Below are positions 6,154 to 7,911 of a stretch of DNA of 7,911 nucleotides, piece after piece. The notes under the pieces were generated by a model. It had not been told where the DNA came from. It did not search any database and saw only the letters and a program-made list of their open reading frames with translations. The position numbers and the translations under genes are program-made. Source of the stretch: Luminiphilus sp. Its GTDB lineage: Bacteria > Pseudomonadota > Gammaproteobacteria > Pseudomonadales > Halieaceae. Numbering within the stretch: the stretch's first letter is position 1; each line of letters opens with the position of its first letter. Location of the stretch: assembly GCA_022425845.1 (NCBI GenBank), contig JAKMEU010000047.1, positions 1-7,911 of the forward strand. Reading direction: 5' to 3'.

Positions 6154-7461
6154 CTAGAGATCGTAACCGCGCTCGTCATGGAGCACCAAGTCGAGACCAA
6201 TCGTCTCCTCGTCATCATCCACTCGTAAACCAACGATGGCATCCACAACTTTAAACAAAATCCAGCTGGCGATCGCGGTGTAAACAAACGTAGCCACCAC
6301 ACCTGTCGCCTGAATACCCAACTGGCCGGCTATGCTATCCACGCCGTCGGAGAAGCCATTGCCGCTAAAAATACCCAGATGCGGCGAGCAGAAAATTCCC
6401 GCCATCAACGTTCCCAGAATGCCGCCAATCCCGTGTACCGGAAACACGTCGAGGCTGTCATCAATCTTCAAGCGGTTTTTCAGCGTGATGGTCGCAAAGT
6501 AACAGACCACCCCTGCCGTCAGGCCGATGACAACAGCGGCGGCTGGACCAACCGACCCGGAGGCTGGCGTGATGGTACCCAGACCCGCAACCATACCGGT
6601 CACAATGCCCAACACCGAAGGCTTGCCGTGACGCAGCCACTCCATGGCCATCCAGGCCAGGGAGCCACAGGCTGCAGACAGGTGAGTAACCAGCATCGCC
6701 ATGGCGGCGCTCTGGTCGGCGGCAACAGCAGAGCCCGCATTGAATCCGAACCATCCCACCCAGAGCATGCCTGCCCCAGTGACCGTCATTGTCAGGTTGT
6801 GCGGTGGCATCGCCACGGAACCAAACCCCCGACGGGGCCCCATCATCACGGCGGCTACAAGGGCTGCGACCCCGGCAGAGATATGCACCACCGTACCACC
6901 GGCAAAATCCTGTAAACCCATGCTGCCCAGCCAGCCGCCACCCCATACCCAGTGACAAATGGGCGCATAAACCAGCAGCACCCAGGCAACACAGAAAATA
7001 AGCATGGCCGAGAAACGCATGCGCTCAGCAAAGCCACCCACGATCAGGGCGGGCGTAATAATGGCAAAGGTCATCTGGAACATGACAAAGAGCGAATCGG
7101 GTATAGAACCGTTCACGCCATCCATGCTGATCCCGGAGAGAAACAGATTACCCATGTCTCCAAGCCAGGGCCCCTGATCCACACCGGATGAACCGAACGC
7201 CAGCGTATAACCCGCTACAAACCAGACCAGTGACATGAGCGCCGCGAGAGCAAAACACTGCATCAGCACCGACAGCACATTTCGCACCCGCACCAGACCC
7301 CCATAAAAGAGCGACAGCCCGGGCAGCGTCATAAACAGTACCAGCGCTGTTGCGGTGAGCAGCCAGGCCGTGTCGGCCCCTGATAAGTCGGAGGCACTGG
7401 CGGGCGACGCGGCGATCAGGGCGATCAGCGCTGCAGCCGGTTTAATTGTTCTCAAGAGCAT
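6154..7461 (-). CDS. amtB: Ammonium transporter, Amt/AmtB family
   Basis: This inner-membrane channel-like ammonium/ammonia transporter feeds nitrogen assimilation; the family is trimeric. The 435 residues begin with a cleavable signal peptide, probable cut after ASA at residue 23, as in E. coli AmtB. About 11 helices follow. Pore features are visible: the twin histidines His193 (VVHISAG) and His343 (PVHGIGG), spaced 150 residues apart as in E. coli (168 and 318), the aromatic gate region FQMTFAIITPALI near 128-140, WGGGWL near 173-178, and WFGFNAGS near 237-244. The cytoplasmic tail GLRVDDDEETIGLDL and ...ERGYDL matches the PII-responsive C-terminal region, so GlnK/GlnB control is likely. 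AGGA at 7469-7472 lies 7 bases before the ATG. The usual glnK partner is not adjacent: upstream is a divergent phosphatase, downstream a convergent antiporter. No orthodox sigma-54 promoter is seen upstream. Confidence 0.96.
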   Translation of the reverse strand: MLLRTIKPAAALIALIAASPASASDLSGADTAWLLTATALVLFMTLPGLSLFYGGLVRVRNVLSVLMQCFALAALMSLVWFVAGYTLAFGSSGVDQGPWLGDMGNLFLSGISMDGVNGSIPDSLFVMFQMTFAIITPALIVGGFAERMRFSAMLIFCVAWVLLVYAPICHWVWGGGWLGSMGLQDFAGGTVVHISAGVAALVAAVMMGPRRGFGSVAMPPHNLTMTVTGAGMLWVGWFGFNAGSAVAADQSAAMAMLVTHLSAACGSLAWMAMEWLRHGKPSVLGIVTGMVAGLGTITPASGSVGPAAAVVIGLTAGVVCYFATITLKNRLKIDDSLDVFPVHGIGGILGTLMAGIFCSPHLGIFSGNGFSDGVDSIAGQLGIQATGVVATFVYTAIASWILFKVVDAIVGLRVDDDEETIGLDLVLHDERGYDL

Positions 7462-7544
7462 GGCTGGATCCTATGGGAATGAGTAGGGTTTAAAATCGGC
7501 GTTTCCGACATAGGTGCAAATAATGCCACATCCTTGCGACCGAT

Positions 7545-7564
7545 ACAGGGTCGGCTTACCCTGT
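7545..7564. promoter_or_regulatory. Inverted repeat in the amtB-alkaline phosphatase divergent spacer
   Basis: ACAGGGT (7545-7551) and ACCCTGT (7558-7564) are perfect inverted copies around 6 bases. They lie 83 bp from the amtB start and 54 bp from the phosphatase start. A competing short stem pairs CCGA (7540-7543) with TCGG (7551-7554). The position suits a regulator site or a leader hairpin of the phosphatase transcript. It does not resemble the Pho box (direct CTGTCAT repeats). The repeat is seen; its function is inference. No strong -35/-10 pair is found in the 157-bp spacer for either gene. Confidence 0.4.
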
Positions 7565-7608
7565 GCGGCGCCGGCACCGGGATGCCCTCGGTCCCCTATG
7601 AAGTCATT

Positions 7609-7612
7609 GGAG
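7609..7612 (+). promoter_or_regulatory. Ribosome binding site of the alkaline phosphatase
   Basis: GGAG lies 6 bases before ATG 7619 and fixes that start, which also opens directly into a signal peptide. Confidence 0.6.
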
Positions 7613-7618
7613 CGAACC

Positions 7619-7911
7619 ATGCAGCGCCTGATAACCCTTGTCTTGCTTTTCAGCGTTACCTCACCCAATTTCGCTGCGGAGTTACAGGGCCAAGAAATAA
7701 TCCATCCACGATCGGTCATTTTAATTATTGGCGATGGCTTCGACGACCAGCACGTCACGATGGGGCGCAACTATCTAGTGGGCCATGACGGTGAGCTTGT
7801 TCTTGACAGCCTGGCCGTACGCTCGGCTGTGCAAGTACAGACCGTTGGAAAGACAGCGCCCTGGCAATACGTAGCGGATTCCGCCAACACGGCAACTACG
7901 CTGGCAACGGG
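7619..7911 (+). CDS. Alkaline phosphatase, N-terminal part (runs off right edge)
   Basis: This is an exported metal-dependent phosphomonoesterase of the alkaline phosphatase superfamily, expected to release phosphate from organic phosphate in the periplasm. The 97 complete codons remain open at the edge. A signal peptide occupies about residues 1-20 (MQRLITLVLLFSV, then a likely cut near NFAA). SVILIIGDG at 32-40 carries the metal-ligand aspartate Asp39, and VTMGRNYL follows. YVADSANTATTLATG at about 84-98 is the active-site segment, with Ser88 of DSA in the nucleophile position equivalent to E. coli PhoA Ser102. The segment differs from the classical PS00123 pattern at one place, Asn90 where a small residue is listed. 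GDGFDDQ replaces the usual GDGMG. These changes suggest a subfamily distinct from E. coli PhoA. Metal ligands further downstream are outside the window. It is divergent from the ammonium transporter gene, hinting at paired nitrogen and phosphorus scavenging. Confidence 0.85.
   Translation, partial: MQRLITLVLLFSVTSPNFAAELQGQEIIHPRSVILIIGDGFDDQHVTMGRNYLVGHDGELVLDSLAVRSAVQVQTVGKTAPWQYVADSANTATTLAT

Noticed and set aside
6379..6915. 178-codon open frame on the plus strand within the ammonium transporter gene
   Set aside because: It is antisense to strongly conserved Amt sequence, rich in Arg, His, Gly and Pro, with no recognisable domain.
7515..7528. Sigma-54-like promoter for amtB on the minus strand (TGGCAT then TTGCA)
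   Set aside because: Both half elements are present, but they are separated by 3 bases instead of 5, so GG and GC are two bases too close. Sigma-54 spacing is strict, so I did not annotate it.
7534..7788. Plus-strand open frame overlapping the alkaline phosphatase start
   Set aside because: The frame starting at 7619 has a ribosome binding site, a signal peptide and phosphatase motifs; this one has none.

Overview
The window looks like an ordinary stretch of chromosome from a gammaproteobacterium, probably aquatic or marine. This rests on close residue-level similarity of MetH and NfuA to the Escherichia coli proteins, a DUF2970 protein of the kind I know from gamma- and betaproteobacteria, moderately high GC, and tightly packed genes with short intergenic gaps. 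The lineage below class level is a guess. I see no insertion sequence, integrase, phage gene, tRNA, rRNA or CRISPR array.

Layout, left to right. (1) The N-terminal 109 codons of nfuA (Fe-S carrier) lie on the minus strand and run off the left edge. (2) A 171-bp divergent spacer carries a nested inverted repeat and a likely extended -10 promoter for metH. (3) metH is full length and encodes cobalamin-dependent methionine synthase. (4) Then come two very small genes for single-pass membrane proteins, pointing at each other: a DUF2970 protein (+) and an unrecognised 36-residue protein (-) with a good ribosome binding site. (5) A 196-bp divergent spacer follows. (6) Next is a CPA2-family cation/proton antiporter made only of the membrane domain. 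(7) A 150-bp convergent spacer holds a strong GC-rich hairpin. (8) An ammonium transporter of the Amt family lies on the minus strand. (9) A 157-bp divergent spacer contains an inverted repeat. (10) The start of a secreted alkaline phosphatase (+) runs off the right edge.

The genes do not form one obvious pathway. nfuA and metH are housekeeping genes for Fe-S maturation and methionine/C1 metabolism. The right half is transport and nutrient scavenging: cation/proton exchange, ammonium uptake, and phosphate release from organic phosphate in the periplasm. The divergent Amt/alkaline phosphatase pair puts nitrogen and phosphorus acquisition next to each other. No gene-free stretch exceeds 300 bases.

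I do not see a novel multi-gene system here. The items most worth following are the 36-residue membrane protein, an out-of-family residue patch beside a zinc ligand in MetH, and several inverted repeats in the divergent control regions.
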